From: Fomitopsis serialis
Taxonomy: Eukaryota > Basidiomycota > Agaricomycetes > Polyporales > Fomitopsidaceae
NCBI RefSeq assembly: GCF_022376445.1
Contig: NW_025955090.1
Span: 57,019-121,018 of the forward strand
Length of the DNA: 64,000 bases
Direction: 5' to 3'
Positions 12,452-22,830 of the stretch are shown here, in pieces. The first letter of the stretch is position 1; each line of letters opens with the position of its first letter. Made by a program: the position numbers and the translations under genes. The notes under the pieces are model-generated. The model had not been told where the DNA came from and searched no databases. It saw nothing but the letters and a program-made list of their open reading frames with translations.

Positions 12452-12845
12452 GGCAGCTTCGCCAATGCCCGCCAATACCAGCCTGAGATTGCGAAAACAG
12501 TAGTACCTCTCTCGAGAACGCCGACGCGTCTAGATGTCGTGACTCAATGTAATACTAGTACCCTCCTCCTCCTCCTCCTCCTCCTTTGTCTCGTACCCAT
12601 CCGCGCAAGGTCGCACCCCACCACCGCACCGATAACACTGCGGTGGTGGGGTGCGACCTTGCGCGGATGGGTACGAGACAACTCCTCCTCCTCTCAGAAC
12701 AAACATGGGAGTCAGCATGTTTTGAACTCCGCCTGATCCACGAGCGCGGTTGTGGCGCTGTCCCGCCACGCCGCTCTCTTCCTCCTCATTCCGCGCCTCC
12801 AGAGTACGCTGCGAAGCGATTACCGCGTATCTACTGCGAGCGTCG
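12452..12845 (+). repeat. Dispersed repeat R, copy 2, interrupted by CTC tract and palindrome
   Basis: The left part (GGCAGCTTCGCCAATGCCCG) and right part (TTTGAACTCCGCCTGATCCA to the GCGTATCTACTGCGA end) match the repeat at 14888-15165. Between them sit a (CTC)n tract and a perfect foldback that the other copies lack. It lies just upstream of FunK1 paralogue B. Confidence 0.75.
12586..12681. mobile_element. Perfect 43-bp inverted repeat (foldback/MITE-like)
   Basis: Arms at 12586-12628 and 12639-12681 are exact reverse complements over 43 of 43 bases, with a 10-nt loop (CCGATAACAC). CTC-triplet sequence flanks both sides: about 25 nt on the left and about 12 nt on the right. This fits insertion into, or target duplication of, a (CTC)n tract. 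There is no coding capacity. Perfect arms imply a recent origin or an assembly foldback artefact. Confidence 0.7.
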
Positions 12846-12888
12846 CTGAGATCGGACCGCATACGGCTCATAGCAGTTATCGCGAAGC

Positions 12889-13052
12889 GGAGGGTCCGTA
12901 TATTGTGCGACTATTGAGTGGTGAGCCACACCAACCTCCCCGTTTGGGCGAGAACCATAGACTGACTCTTGTGCGGTCCATCAGACCTAATTTGAGGATC
13001 CGTCTGTGCAGTTGTTTCTTTTGAACACGACTCTGCGATTGGCTTCGACTTC
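12889..13052 (+). promoter_or_regulatory. Duplicated 5' flank shared by FunK1 B and C
   Basis: About 160 bp here match the flank directly upstream of paralogue C (15208-15362). The shared core is GTGGTGAGCCA, CCAACCTCCCCGTTTGGGCG and a CAGACTGACTC-like box. In C this flank ends at the ATG of the full-length gene. In B it runs straight into the end of the chromodomain-coding region. It is therefore probably the promoter and 5' leader of the family. Confidence 0.6.
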
Positions 13053-13063
13053 TAGCCGTATAT

Positions 13064-14390
13064 ATGAACTGGCTGGAGCAACCGCAAGAGGAGCGGACCG
13101 AGCTGTCGAAGAAACATTCCCTCGACTCTACCAGCAAACCAGGAGAGGGAGGCACTCCGACGAAGCGCGGAACTGAGGATATGGCTACATTGGTTAGAGC
13201 AGAACGTGATCGGACAGAGAGCAAGGAACGTACTGTAAGTCCGCACTCTCATCGAATCCCCTAAGCTTTGACCAAGTTGATTTCTCGGATAGGTTACATG
13301 TTACTTCATGGCCATTGCCGTGCTCCAGGGTTGCGTCATTCATCAAGTCCGGCACGACCTGGAGTCATTCTATTGGTTCCTCGTCTGGCTAGTCTTGCGG
13401 CACACCAAGCACACTCGTCCATCGAAGGAGACGGCGTTGTCGGATTTGTTCGACCAAGTCACAGTAAACGCCTGCCGGATCATGAAGGTGGGCTGGCTCT
13501 CCGTGGAGCCGCTCGGTGTCGAAGATAACAAACCCCTCACGAACCTCCTTTCTCGATTCACCGAAGTCTGCAAGATGAACAATGCCGGGCAGTCTTCGGT
13601 GCCGCTGACGTACGAACGTGTGCTGGACATCTTTGATGAAGCGCTCGCACGCGAGGACTGGCCGACAGACGACAAGGCGATACCATTTCCCCCCGCTGGC
13701 GACGCGAAACCACCGCGTCAAGCACGTCCCAAGGGCAGCCTGTCGAATGCTCAGACTAGTGCAGATGCTCGGCGTGGCCAAGCACGGGCTTTCGCGTCTC
13801 AAGCCAATAGGTCAAGGATGCCCCTTTATCAAGCTATCGCTCATGCGCCAGGCCTGCGAGGAGCTGTGAGCAAGACTGCAGTCCTCGTCCTCCAGCCGCA
13901 TTTCCCAAGACAGCATTCAAGTACAATTACAAGGGCACTGATGTTGGCATCTGGTGAAGGTGATGACCATGCTGGCGTACCTGCTTATGAAGAACATCAA
14001 GAAGGTTCAAGCCATATTTCCATACAATACCTGGCCCATGGAGTATCCAATGTCGTTATGCCACATGCCGCGTCCGAGGCTGTAGTGGAACCTGGCTCGC
14101 TCTCGGTCCTACAGCGGTCAAGGGCGAGCCCGCGCGTCCTAACGCCTGAGCCATGGGGCACGCCTCTTCCTCTGGTGACGAGTCAATTCCGGGCGGCCTT
14201 ACTTGAACCAGATAGCCTACCTCTTGCTCACGGTGAGGCCTCGTCACACGCTCGTCCCTCTTCCTCAGAGACCATGGATGTTCCAACCCGAGGATCTGAT
14301 ACTGGACGGAAAAGGTCGCACGAGGACCTAGGGAAGAATGAAGAGGAACCTGGGCCTTCTAAGCGTTCGAGGACTCATGGCCAAAAATAA
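13064..14390 (+). CDS. Truncated FunK1 kinase, paralogue B (C-lobe and nuclear tail only)
   Basis: Two exons (13064-13234 and 13293-14390, intron 58 nt, phase 0) give an uninterrupted ~423-residue protein. It begins MNWLEQPQEERTELSKKH, matching the residues just after the chromodomain of paralogue C (FLDWMKRPEDERRELSKKH). It then has KERT, VTCYFMAIAVLQG, VIHQVRHDLESFYWFLVWLVLRHT, and LTYERVLDIFDEALAREDWP. The low-complexity tail ends in GRKRSHEDLGKNEEE .. SKRSRTHG. The N-lobe, the HRD loop, the DFG-equivalent and the chromodomain are absent, so it cannot be an active kinase. It keeps the C-lobe scaffold and the basic tail. The frame is clean, unlike its neighbours. Confidence 0.75.
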
Positions 14391-14887
14391 TCTCGCCGTT
14401 AAGCTACTCGCAGGCGGTCACGCACGTCTTAGGTGAGTACTACTCAGCAGCTACTTGATAGTATGAGATGGACTAATGGATCCAACATAGCACTAGACGT
14501 CCGGGAACTATATAACTACAATGCCGGCAGTAGCCGTTGGTCAATAAAGCATGCTCGCGTATACCCCACCTGTATCTATCCGTCTATCAACTGCGAGCCT
14601 GAGTACAATTTCCTCTTCTCAGCAATGACCCAAATACGCGCGCATCGTCTTTTATCTCGTCTGTATTGCTGCGATATCTTCTGTTTTGAGAGCGTAAATA
14701 CTCTGGTTTTAGTTGAGATTCGTTCTGAGTACTCAGTAGTGTCGCCATGACTCGGTGTAACGGCTATTCAGTCTACCGTTCTTCCACGGTTAACTGACTA
14801 CAAAACATCCGAACAGTCGACATGTAGAACGAAGCATCAATTAACATGATGTGACCAGTCACCGCGATCGGTCTACTGTAAAAGAAA

Positions 14888-15165
14888 GAGGCAGCTTCGC
14901 CACTGTCCGCCACTGGCAAGCCACTCGGAAGTACTACTACCAGGTCGCGAGGACAGCACCTTCCTAAGATAGACGGACAATGGGATGAATTGGATCGGCA
15001 TCAGCCGTGTGGCAGTCCCGATCTGGCAGCTCTTGTATGTTTTGAACTCCGCCTGATCCACGAGCGCGGTTGTGGCGCTGTCCCGCCACGCTCTCTTCCT
15101 CCTCATTCCGCGCTCCAGAGTACGCTGCGACGCGAATACCGCGTATCTACTGCGAACCATAGCTG
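14888..15165 (+). repeat. Dispersed repeat R, copy 3 (fullest)
   Basis: The unit runs from GGCAGCTTCGCCACTGTCCG to CGCGTATCTACTGCGAAC. It matches copy 2 on both sides of copy 2's insertion, and the reverse complement of 52450-52745 over most of its length. It lies immediately 5' of FunK1 paralogue C. Confidence 0.75.
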
Positions 15166-15369
15166 TGAGTGCACTGCATACATCTAATAGCATTTCTTGC
15201 GGGGCAGAAGGTCCAAAGACTGCGCGACATATTGGGTGGTGAGCCATACCAACCTCCCCGTTTGGGCGAGACCACAGACTGACTCATGCACAGCTCATCA
15301 GACTGAGTTCGAGGGTCCATCCGTACAGCTGCCTTTTTTGAACACAACGATAGCCACTGGACCTCCGAC

Positions 15370-18300
15370 ATGCCTCACCGATTTAAAGGAGCGCGGGTGT
15401 CGCGCTCGCACCGCCGCTCGTGCAGCTTCCGCTGTAGTAATCCCCCTCCTCTTCATTCCCCTCGATCAACAACCGCACCTTTGCGACCTCCAATGGCGCA
15501 CTCCACTCCTCGCACGGCGAAGCAGATCGTGTATCACTTTGATATGCGGAATATCAGGCAGGCGAACGAGCAAGACATGGCGGCTTGGCGGAGCGAGGTA
15601 GACGGCAAGATCGTGGACATGACCTCGTCGATAGATGAGTTCTTGTGCGTGTTCGTACCTAGCAATGCCGCGCTGCCATCGTTGAAAGCTCGGCGTCCCT
15701 TCAACGTCCCTGTTGGTGTGGCCGAGTCGCGTATGTATGAGCCTCTGGTAAGTAGTCGAGAGACCACTCAGGTGAACCTTCTGCTGACTCTTTGTAGTGT
15801 AACGGGCTCAAGAAGCTAGTTGTGGACTTTCCCCCGGAGAAGCAACCATGCTTTCACAACAACGCACACGAACTCATCAAGTTTCCGTTCGAGAAGTACG
15901 AGCACGATTACCACGCGACTAAGCCGGATGTCGTCGCATCGCTTCCTGGCCAGACATTTGTAGGGAAATTCCCTGATCGTTGGAGAACATATCCGTCGTA
16001 TTCGAGGCGAAGAACACCGAGAAAGCTGATCCGATGGGATATTCCTCGAAGGAGAATAACGAGGCGTTGGTACAGTTGGCCAAAAGCGCGCGCAATATCC
16101 TGGTTTCCCAGAGCAGATTGTTTACCTTCGCAGTCGGCATCTATGGCGACAAAGCGCGCATCTATCGTTTCGACCACGCTGGCGCAGTCTGTTCGCCTCT
16201 ATTCCCGTACACGTCGAAGGGTGGCGCAGTCTTACACGAGTTCCTGTGGCGTCTTGTCAACCCTATGCACGAAGGATGTGACATCGTCGGGGCTGACCCG
16301 ACTGTGCGGCTTCCAACGCAGGATGATCGAGAGCAGCTGGAGGCAGAACTACGCCTAGGAGGCGTTGATTACGACGATAACACGTGGAGTATGTGTCGCT
16401 GGGTCACCGTCAAGGGCGCCGCCGAGGGGAGGTACATCAAGTATCTCTTGTACGACCTAGTGTTCATCAACCCTGGTCTGTTTTCCCGCGCGACGACAGT
16501 ATGGTCGGCATTGCAGGCAGATGACGCGGACCGACCTGTTGGGAATACATGGTCGATCTCGAGCAAATCGCAGGAAAGCATGTCATCATCAAGGATTCGT
16601 GGCAACAGCTGGCGCGGAGACCAGAGACCGAGCATTACGAGCAGATCAACGCTTATATTGGGTCGCGACTGATACAGGACTACCTTGAGGCCGACGACGA
16701 CATGACAGAGGCAGAGGCGTTCCTGAGCGCATGGGACCAAGAATGGACTGGATTGGCACAATTTGTAGCAGGCGACGATCTCGGGGAAGAAGAGTTGAGC
16801 ATGGCCGACCGAGAGCGCGTCGGACAGCATACGTCCTCCGCGAAATATCAAAACGAGCTCTTGCACCAGTTCCTCGAACGCAGTCACACGCGAACTGTGT
16901 CGAGATCAGTTGGTACGCCCCTCTCGCGTTTCCGCGAAACCCGGGAGATGGCGCAGGCACTTCGCGATGCAATTTACGGTAAGCGCGTCTTCTCAGTACA
17001 GATTTGTCTGCGAACTCACAGTGTCTTTCGTTTCACACATAGGACACCGCACTGCATTCGAGGCTGGGATTTTGCATCGCGACATCAGCGAAGGCAATGT
17101 TTTGATCGCTAACGGGCGAGGCTTCCTGCACGATCTTGACTATGCGTCAAACTGGAAGGCGTTCCTGTATGTCCGAAGATACGAGCATACGATCGAAAGC
17201 TGGGATAAATATGTGAAGACGGGCGCGGGCATTCCGAGGGAGGGCGCGGGCGCCGCAGAATGCGCTACAGCTGAGAAGGCGCCACCCGTGGGTGGCATCG
17301 ACAGTGGCACGAACAAGCGCTCGCCTCCTGCCCCGATCGTCAACAGGAAAGGCGAAAAAGAGTATTACGTCGATGCCGTCATCGCGGAACGGAGGGAGGG
17401 GCGAACGCGCAAGTACAAGGTGAAGTGGGAAGGCGTTGACGAGGACCAGGCCACATGGGAGCCTGCAGCTAACGTACGGGGCTGCGCGGCGTTTCTGGAT
17501 TGGATGAAGCGTCCTGAAGACGAGCGAAGAGAGTTGTCGAAGAAGCACCTGCCTAAGGACACCAGTGGCACAGGGGAGGAGGCTGTTTCAGCCACGAGCA
17601 AGAACGAAACCGGCGCTGCACCAGTGAGAGCAGAGCGTAATCGCACAGAGTGCAAGGAACGCACCGTAAGTCCACATCAAACAGTGGACCGAATTCAACT
17701 GACGTCAGAATGCGATCAGGGCACGTTCTACTTCATGGCCATCGAAGTGCTGCGGGGTCCAGTCATTCATCAAGTCAAACATGACCTGGAGTCTTTCTTC
17801 TGGCTACTCATCTGGCTCGTTCTGCGACATACCGCGCATACTCATTCAGATACGGCCCTGACGCTGAAGACGCTGTTCGACCAACCTACCGATGGGCAAT
17901 GCTCGTTTTCAAAGGCGGGCTGGCTCTTGACTGGCGACTCAATTGGCGTCGAGGGCAACGCACCTCTCACATACATCCTCGAGAAGTTTACGAAGCTTTG
18001 CAGAGTATCCCACTACAAAGACATCTTCATGCCATTGACGTACGACAGCGTGCTCAAGATCTTCGACGACGCTCTCGATCGCGAGGACTGGCCCGTCGAC
18101 GACGCAGCGATACCCTTCGTTCCTGCCCGTAACCCTGATCTGCGGCATCAAGCACGTCCCCAAGGCAGCATACCAGGCGGTCAACTAAGCGGACAGGGTC
18201 AAAATCACACGTCTGCTAGAGCCGGTAGCTCTAAGCTGCCTCTGCCCTTGGGTATCGTCAACTTGCAGCGCGATCAAGATGTCGCGAGTGGGGGTACTCG

Positions 18301-18883
18301 TAGCATTGACGGTGCTATGAATCTCCTTCGGAGCCGGATGGGATCCAGCTCAGGAACCTTTGAAGATGCCGTTCGAACAGCTTCAGGTAGTGTGCCTGTT
18401 AGTGGGCGCGGTCTGTCGTATGTTGAAGGCCCCCCGCGGAGGTCGAGACATTCGTCTTTGCGAGACACCGATATCGTCATGCCACCGCCACTCCCTGACT
18501 CGCCCACGCCATCTATGCCGCGACGATCCACAGCCAGCTCGATCAGCGAGATACCCTCGTCACCTGCGGTGCAGGAACAACCAGAATCGCCGGAACCTTG
18601 GGATACGCACTCAGGCTCCCCTTCAATAGCGAGCCGACTTCAAGCAGCCTTGGAAGAACCCGACAGTGGGCCAGATAGCCCCCCGCACATTGGTCACGGC
18701 CTCGATTCATCGCACACTCGCGAGTATGAACGCGTGAGCAGTCCGAGCGGAGTATCCCACAATGGGCGGAAACGATCGTACGAGGACCTGGGAAGAAACG
18801 AGGAAGAACTTGGGCCTTCAAAGCGCTCGCGGACTCGCAGCCAGCAGTCTCGTCGTCAGTTGTTCCGGTCACGCCCATCTTAG
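15370..18883 (+). CDS. FunK1 protein kinase with chromodomain in the activation segment, paralogue C
   Basis: This is the most complete member of the cluster. Exon 1 (15370-15747) starts MPHRFKGARV. Introns lie at 15748-15797, 16979-17042 and 17666-17719. The N-lobe motifs are VASLPGQTF, SVVFEAKNTEKADP, ALVQLAKSARNILVSQSRLF, ARIYRFDHAGAV and KYLLYDLVFINPGLFSRAT. The catalytic loop HRDISEGNVLI is at ~17074, and the DFG-equivalent HDLDYA is at ~17130. A chromodomain follows at 17360-17513 (YYVDAVIAERREG, KVKWEGVDEDQATWEP). The kinase resumes at GTFYFMAIEVL (17720) and HDLESFFWLLIWLVLRHT. The C-terminal tail is Ser/Pro-rich with a bipartite basic signal (GRKRSYED .. SKRSRTR). Two frame breaks (15986 and 16554) each disappear if an AA run is read as AAA, so the gene is probably intact. 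It is likely a nuclear kinase; its substrate is unknown. Confidence 0.85.
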
Positions 18884-19434
18884 GTGAGTATCTAGCAGCC
18901 AGTTTAGAACGCGAATGGACTAAGTGATTCCACAGTGTTTGGACGCTCGAATCTCTGCGTCTACAATGCTTGAGTAGGCGTCGGGTACATAAGTCCTGTC
19001 ATCAATACCACATCTGTATAATTAACTGCGTACTCTACACGCACACTTTCCTCTCATCATATTTAATGCGCACGGGTCCGAGCTGTTTCTTGTCCTATTC
19101 TACTCAGCGTTGTATGACTGTTAATAGAGGCCACGAGCCCTGCGTTGGCTACCTGTAACTGTTTGCACGTTGTTCATCCATTGTACACCTGGGTCTCCAA
19201 TCAAGTCATTGTGCTTGCGCGGTCAATCAGCTACAAGTCTTCCGAACGACGGTGAGTGTAGGGTATGAAACAAAGCAGACGAAGGCATCTCTTGGCAGGA
19301 AACAACGAGTCACAGCGATGGCCTCGACACAATACAATACATCAGCGGATGGGATCCCATGGCGCAGCCGACACCTCAATCGCTGTCCAATTCAACCTAG
19401 GAGTACCAAGAACATCTATGAGCAATTCGCATGA
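18884..19434. other. Intergenic between FunK1 C and MRE11
   Basis: 3' flanks of two converging genes. I see no supported gene. If the last MRE11 intron (GTAAGT near 19450) is spliced, the MRE11 stop would move to about 19392. Confidence 0.4.
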
Positions 19435-22400
19435 TCACGCATAGTAACTTACCACATCAGCCATCTTCTTGGTAGCTCGAGTTGCTGCGGCGCGTGTCGA
19501 AGATCTCCCAGAGGGGCCGAAGGCGAGGGTGGACTGTTTCGCTGTACTCTTTTTAGTCGGGGCTTTCTTTGCGTGGATGGTTGACTGCCGAACGCGAATA
19601 AGCATGCGTAGAATGGCAGTAGCAGCTGAACGCACCTGAGGACCGCGGCACGATTCGTACGCTTCGTCGTTTTGGGAGGCGGCTCTTCGTCTTCAATTTC
19701 ATCCTCGTCATCGTCAGACACAGCCTATATATATCATTACCTGTCAGCAGCCAAGAGACTGAGGACGTCTGACACGCACCGCTTTCTTTCCACGACCCTT
19801 CGCAGGTGCTTTCTTAGCAGGTGCCGCCTTCTTTGCCGGTGCCCTAGTCTTTTTCTTTGGCTGTTCAACCTCGGACGGCTGCTCGAAGTCAGAGCCGCCC
19901 GCATCGACATCCATCAGCATGGAGTCAACTGAAGCGTCTGAGTCGTCCGCGGCTCTGCCTTTGCCCTGTGGCGAGATCAGTCGGGTATATAGCTTTCATT
20001 ATCATGACGGTTTACCTTTGACTTGGCAGGTTGTTCTTCACCACGTCGCTCCAAGTACTCCTGGTTCTGCTTCTCCCGCACCTTGTCGACCTGAGAATGG
20101 AACACGACTGAGTGCGCAGATGCTCGCGACGACAGTGCCCGCCACGTACGATTTCATCGAGGCCATCGTCAGAGAGGTCCTCCTTCCCGTTTGCCTGCAC
20201 GCCTTTCATCAATGACTTCAACGCAGTCTGCACGTGTCTGCAGCGACATCAGACCCTGACACGCGTACTGAAGCACCGACTCCACTCACGTCTGAATAGC
20301 GTGTATATCGTCCTTGTCCACGAATGTCTCGATCGCATCCGACATCCCCACCTCGCCGAGCAGCTGGAGCTCCTGCGCCGCCAGGTACTCCCGCACGAGC
20401 GTCTGCACGCGCACTTCGAGAGCTTCTCCGAATGCTCAGGTCGGGGTCGTCGATGCTGAGCTCGGGCTGGTCCGCAGTGACCTTGGGTCCGCGACGCGCG
20501 GCCGCCTTAGCACGGTGGAAGACGAGCACGTCCCGCGGGTTCGCGAGTTGCCCCTGGAACTCCTGTCCGAAGCGTACGGGGTTCGAGAGCTCGGAAACAC
20601 CTGTGGTATCGACCTATGACGTGCGGCTGAGACTAGATGATGGGATGTTAGGGAAGGAGGGGGGTACCTTTAGTCGGACGATAGGGAGCATCCGAGGGAG
20701 TTCGTCCTCCCCTTCGGCGACGGCGCGCTCGTTCCGCTCGTCCCATAGCGAGTTGGCCTTCTCGATGAGTTCAGTGACCTAGACAGTGATCAGCAATGCA
20801 CCATCCAGTCAGTATGCACCGACGCACTCGTCGTTTGAGGTATTTAGTAATCGCCATGCGGTCCGCGAGGTCGATATCCTCCTCCTCCGCGATCTCGCTG
20901 AGGACAACTTCGTCTAGGACGAACGGACGCACGGTCCGCAGTGGTATAGGCGTGAGCTCGAACTCCTTGCCTTGAATCTTGAGCAGCGCAACGTGCCTAG
21001 CAGGCATACAGTCAGCGGTGATTACAGCAATGGAGACAGTGCGACGCACTTCTCTATCGACTCCCCGTCCGCGAGCGAGGTGGCAACAGACGATCCGGGC
21101 TGTGATACGTAGTACTTCTTACCGGCCACAGACTCGGGTACGATACGGCAGTCGTGTTCGTGACCCCAGACGACCAGGTCAACGGTGTCATCAAACATAC
21201 CCTCTGGTACTGATTGTTGTGGCCCGTGGGCAACCCTGCATCCCGATCAGTCACTTAGCCCCGTGCTCCAACATGCGCCCACGCACCGGTTCTGGTGCAG
21301 GATCAAGATATTGAACCAGTCGTCCTTGTCCTTCGGCATGAACATCCGCACGCGGTTACTCCGGAGCTCATAGTGCATCCGCTGGTCCTTGATGTTTCCG
21401 ACGCCGTACATGCCGAGGCGCGTGTTACCCTTTCGCAGGAGGACAGGTTTGATCGCGATGCCGCTCTGCTGCGCCTCGGCCGCGTTGAGCGGAAGGTCGA
21501 CCTTGCCCATGTAGTTGATGAGACCGCTGATGGAAAGCATGTCAAGTGCGGCCAGGGCGCCTTGCTGTATGCGCTTTGAATGTGCTGTGCGATGAAGCGA
21601 GCGCAGAAGACCTACCGGGCCAGCACCTTGTGGGTCGTCGTGGTTCCCATGGATGGAGAAGACTGGGATCGCAATATTGAGGTTTGGGTCTTCGTAGTTA
21701 ACGGCCGGGAATCTTTCTCCGGGAATCAGCGTCACGTCGGGGCTGAAAAAACAGTGTCATACGAGAAACCAGGTGCTCTGCCTTCGTCCGGGTCGCTCAA
21801 CAGCTCGACTTGAATTGGCCTGTCCCCGAGCGTGTACTCGCGCAAAAGGGCCATCACTTGATATAGACAATCGCGGGATGGTCGATTGTCGTGAAACAGA
21901 TCTCCGCCAAGTAATATGAAGTCGACCTGAGTGAGGACACATTGGGTCAAGAAATGCCATAGCCACAGCGACGAGCAGTCCACAGTGCGGAATAGGTGAG
22001 CACACGCATATGTATGTCCGACGGACAATCTAACAGTCGATGCGCATCGACGCACATTCGCTCATAACTATTTGCATGACGTTAGACACCCCTCGTTTGT
22101 TATAAATATGGCCGGGGCTCCAATCGCCCCCAGGTTTGCGATGTCGCGCCGCCAATGACTGCGACGGAGGCTGGCGCTTTCTCTCAAACGAAGCGTCTTT
22201 TGGGGAGTCCGTCTGCATGTACAACACGCCGGGGGTATCTATCATTATGCAAATAGCTGCCTTACGCAACACATTTATAAAGACAGACTTACATCGTTTT
22301 TGACGGCTAGTTGTAGGATCTCTCGAACGTATTGATGGAGTCTTGTCCTCGAACGGGGTCCCTCTCTAGGTATCCTATGTGGTTGTCGGTCGCTAGCAAA

Positions 22401-22540
22401 ATTTTGATCGTGTCATCCGCATCTACGCCACAGCGGGGACTTTTAACTCAATCTGAATCGACGAGCGAGATAGAGTGACACACAGGCATTCTAATGGTCG
22501 GTGGTGGTGGTGCGGATCCACGTTCGTCGTCAGATGCCAT
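19435..22540 (-). CDS. MRE11: Double-strand break repair nuclease MRE11
   Basis: This is the Mn-dependent phosphodiesterase subunit of the Mre11-Rad50-Nbs1 complex. The start at 22540 gives [19 protein letters not shown], then an intron, then the nuclease motifs [49 protein letters not shown] and WGHEHDC. The capping domain continues through [24 protein letters not shown] and [14 protein letters not shown]. The C-terminus is long, acidic then Lys-rich ([16 protein letters not shown]) and ends with [25 protein letters not shown]. All five phosphoesterase motifs are present. One frame break near 22322 fits a missing G in a GG run. One intron (21927-22293) is 367 nt, far longer than the others in the window, and contains a TIR-bounded insert. 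It is divergent from the SLC35C1-like gene. Confidence 0.93.
22066..22258. mobile_element. TIR-bounded insert (MITE-like) inside an MRE11 intron
   Basis: A 27-nt arm at 22066-22092 (AACTATTTGCATGACG..) is complementary, with about 6 mismatches, to the arm at 22232-22258 (..ATTATGCAAATAGCT). Together they enclose ~193 bp. The insert lies in an unusually long intron of MRE11. I see no coding capacity and no clear target-site duplication. Confidence 0.5.
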
Positions 22541-22659
22541 TAACAACTTGTGGACCTGCGATTGTTGGCGGCTTCAGGAGTATCGAGCTTGGCGTCTACA
22601 CTGCAGACTGAGCTTGCAAAGCAGTAGGTTTTGATAGTATGAGTAGTCTTTGCAAAAGA

Positions 22660-22830
22660 TATAACGCGTCGATGATTTGATGGAGCGAGTAGTTGAGCGA
22701 AGTAACGTCCTCAGCGCCAGCAGTCGGTTAGCGCAATGGGAAACACGACGCGACGCGTCGCGTCGCGTCTCTGCGCAGCCACCGAGTCGGCGTATTCCGT
22801 TAATCACGTGATAAATACGTGATGGCGGGA
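22660..22830. promoter_or_regulatory. MRE11/SLC35C1-like divergent promoter with ACGCGT boxes
   Basis: ACGCGT hexamers occur at ~22664 and in a CG-rich palindrome around 22748-22770 (GACGCGACGCGTCGCGTC). That places them ~125-230 bp upstream of the MRE11 start. ACGCGT is the MCB element bound by MBF-type (Mbp1/Swi6) G1/S regulators in ascomycetes. A CACGTG box lies at ~22806. Binding in this organism is inferred only. Confidence 0.4.

Noticed and set aside
12530..12871. - strand open frame with poly-Glu
   Set aside because: It is explained by the (CTC)n tract, the palindrome and repeat R; no coding evidence.
13064..14390. Paralogue B as an ordinary pseudogene
   Set aside because: Its ~423 codons are open with a good intron and retained promoter, so it was listed as a truncated but possibly expressed gene.
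22725..22745. tRNA-like A-box (TAGCGCAATGG)
   Set aside because: There is no B-box (GGTTCRANNCC) within 100 nt and no cloverleaf; it is a chance match in the MRE11 promoter.
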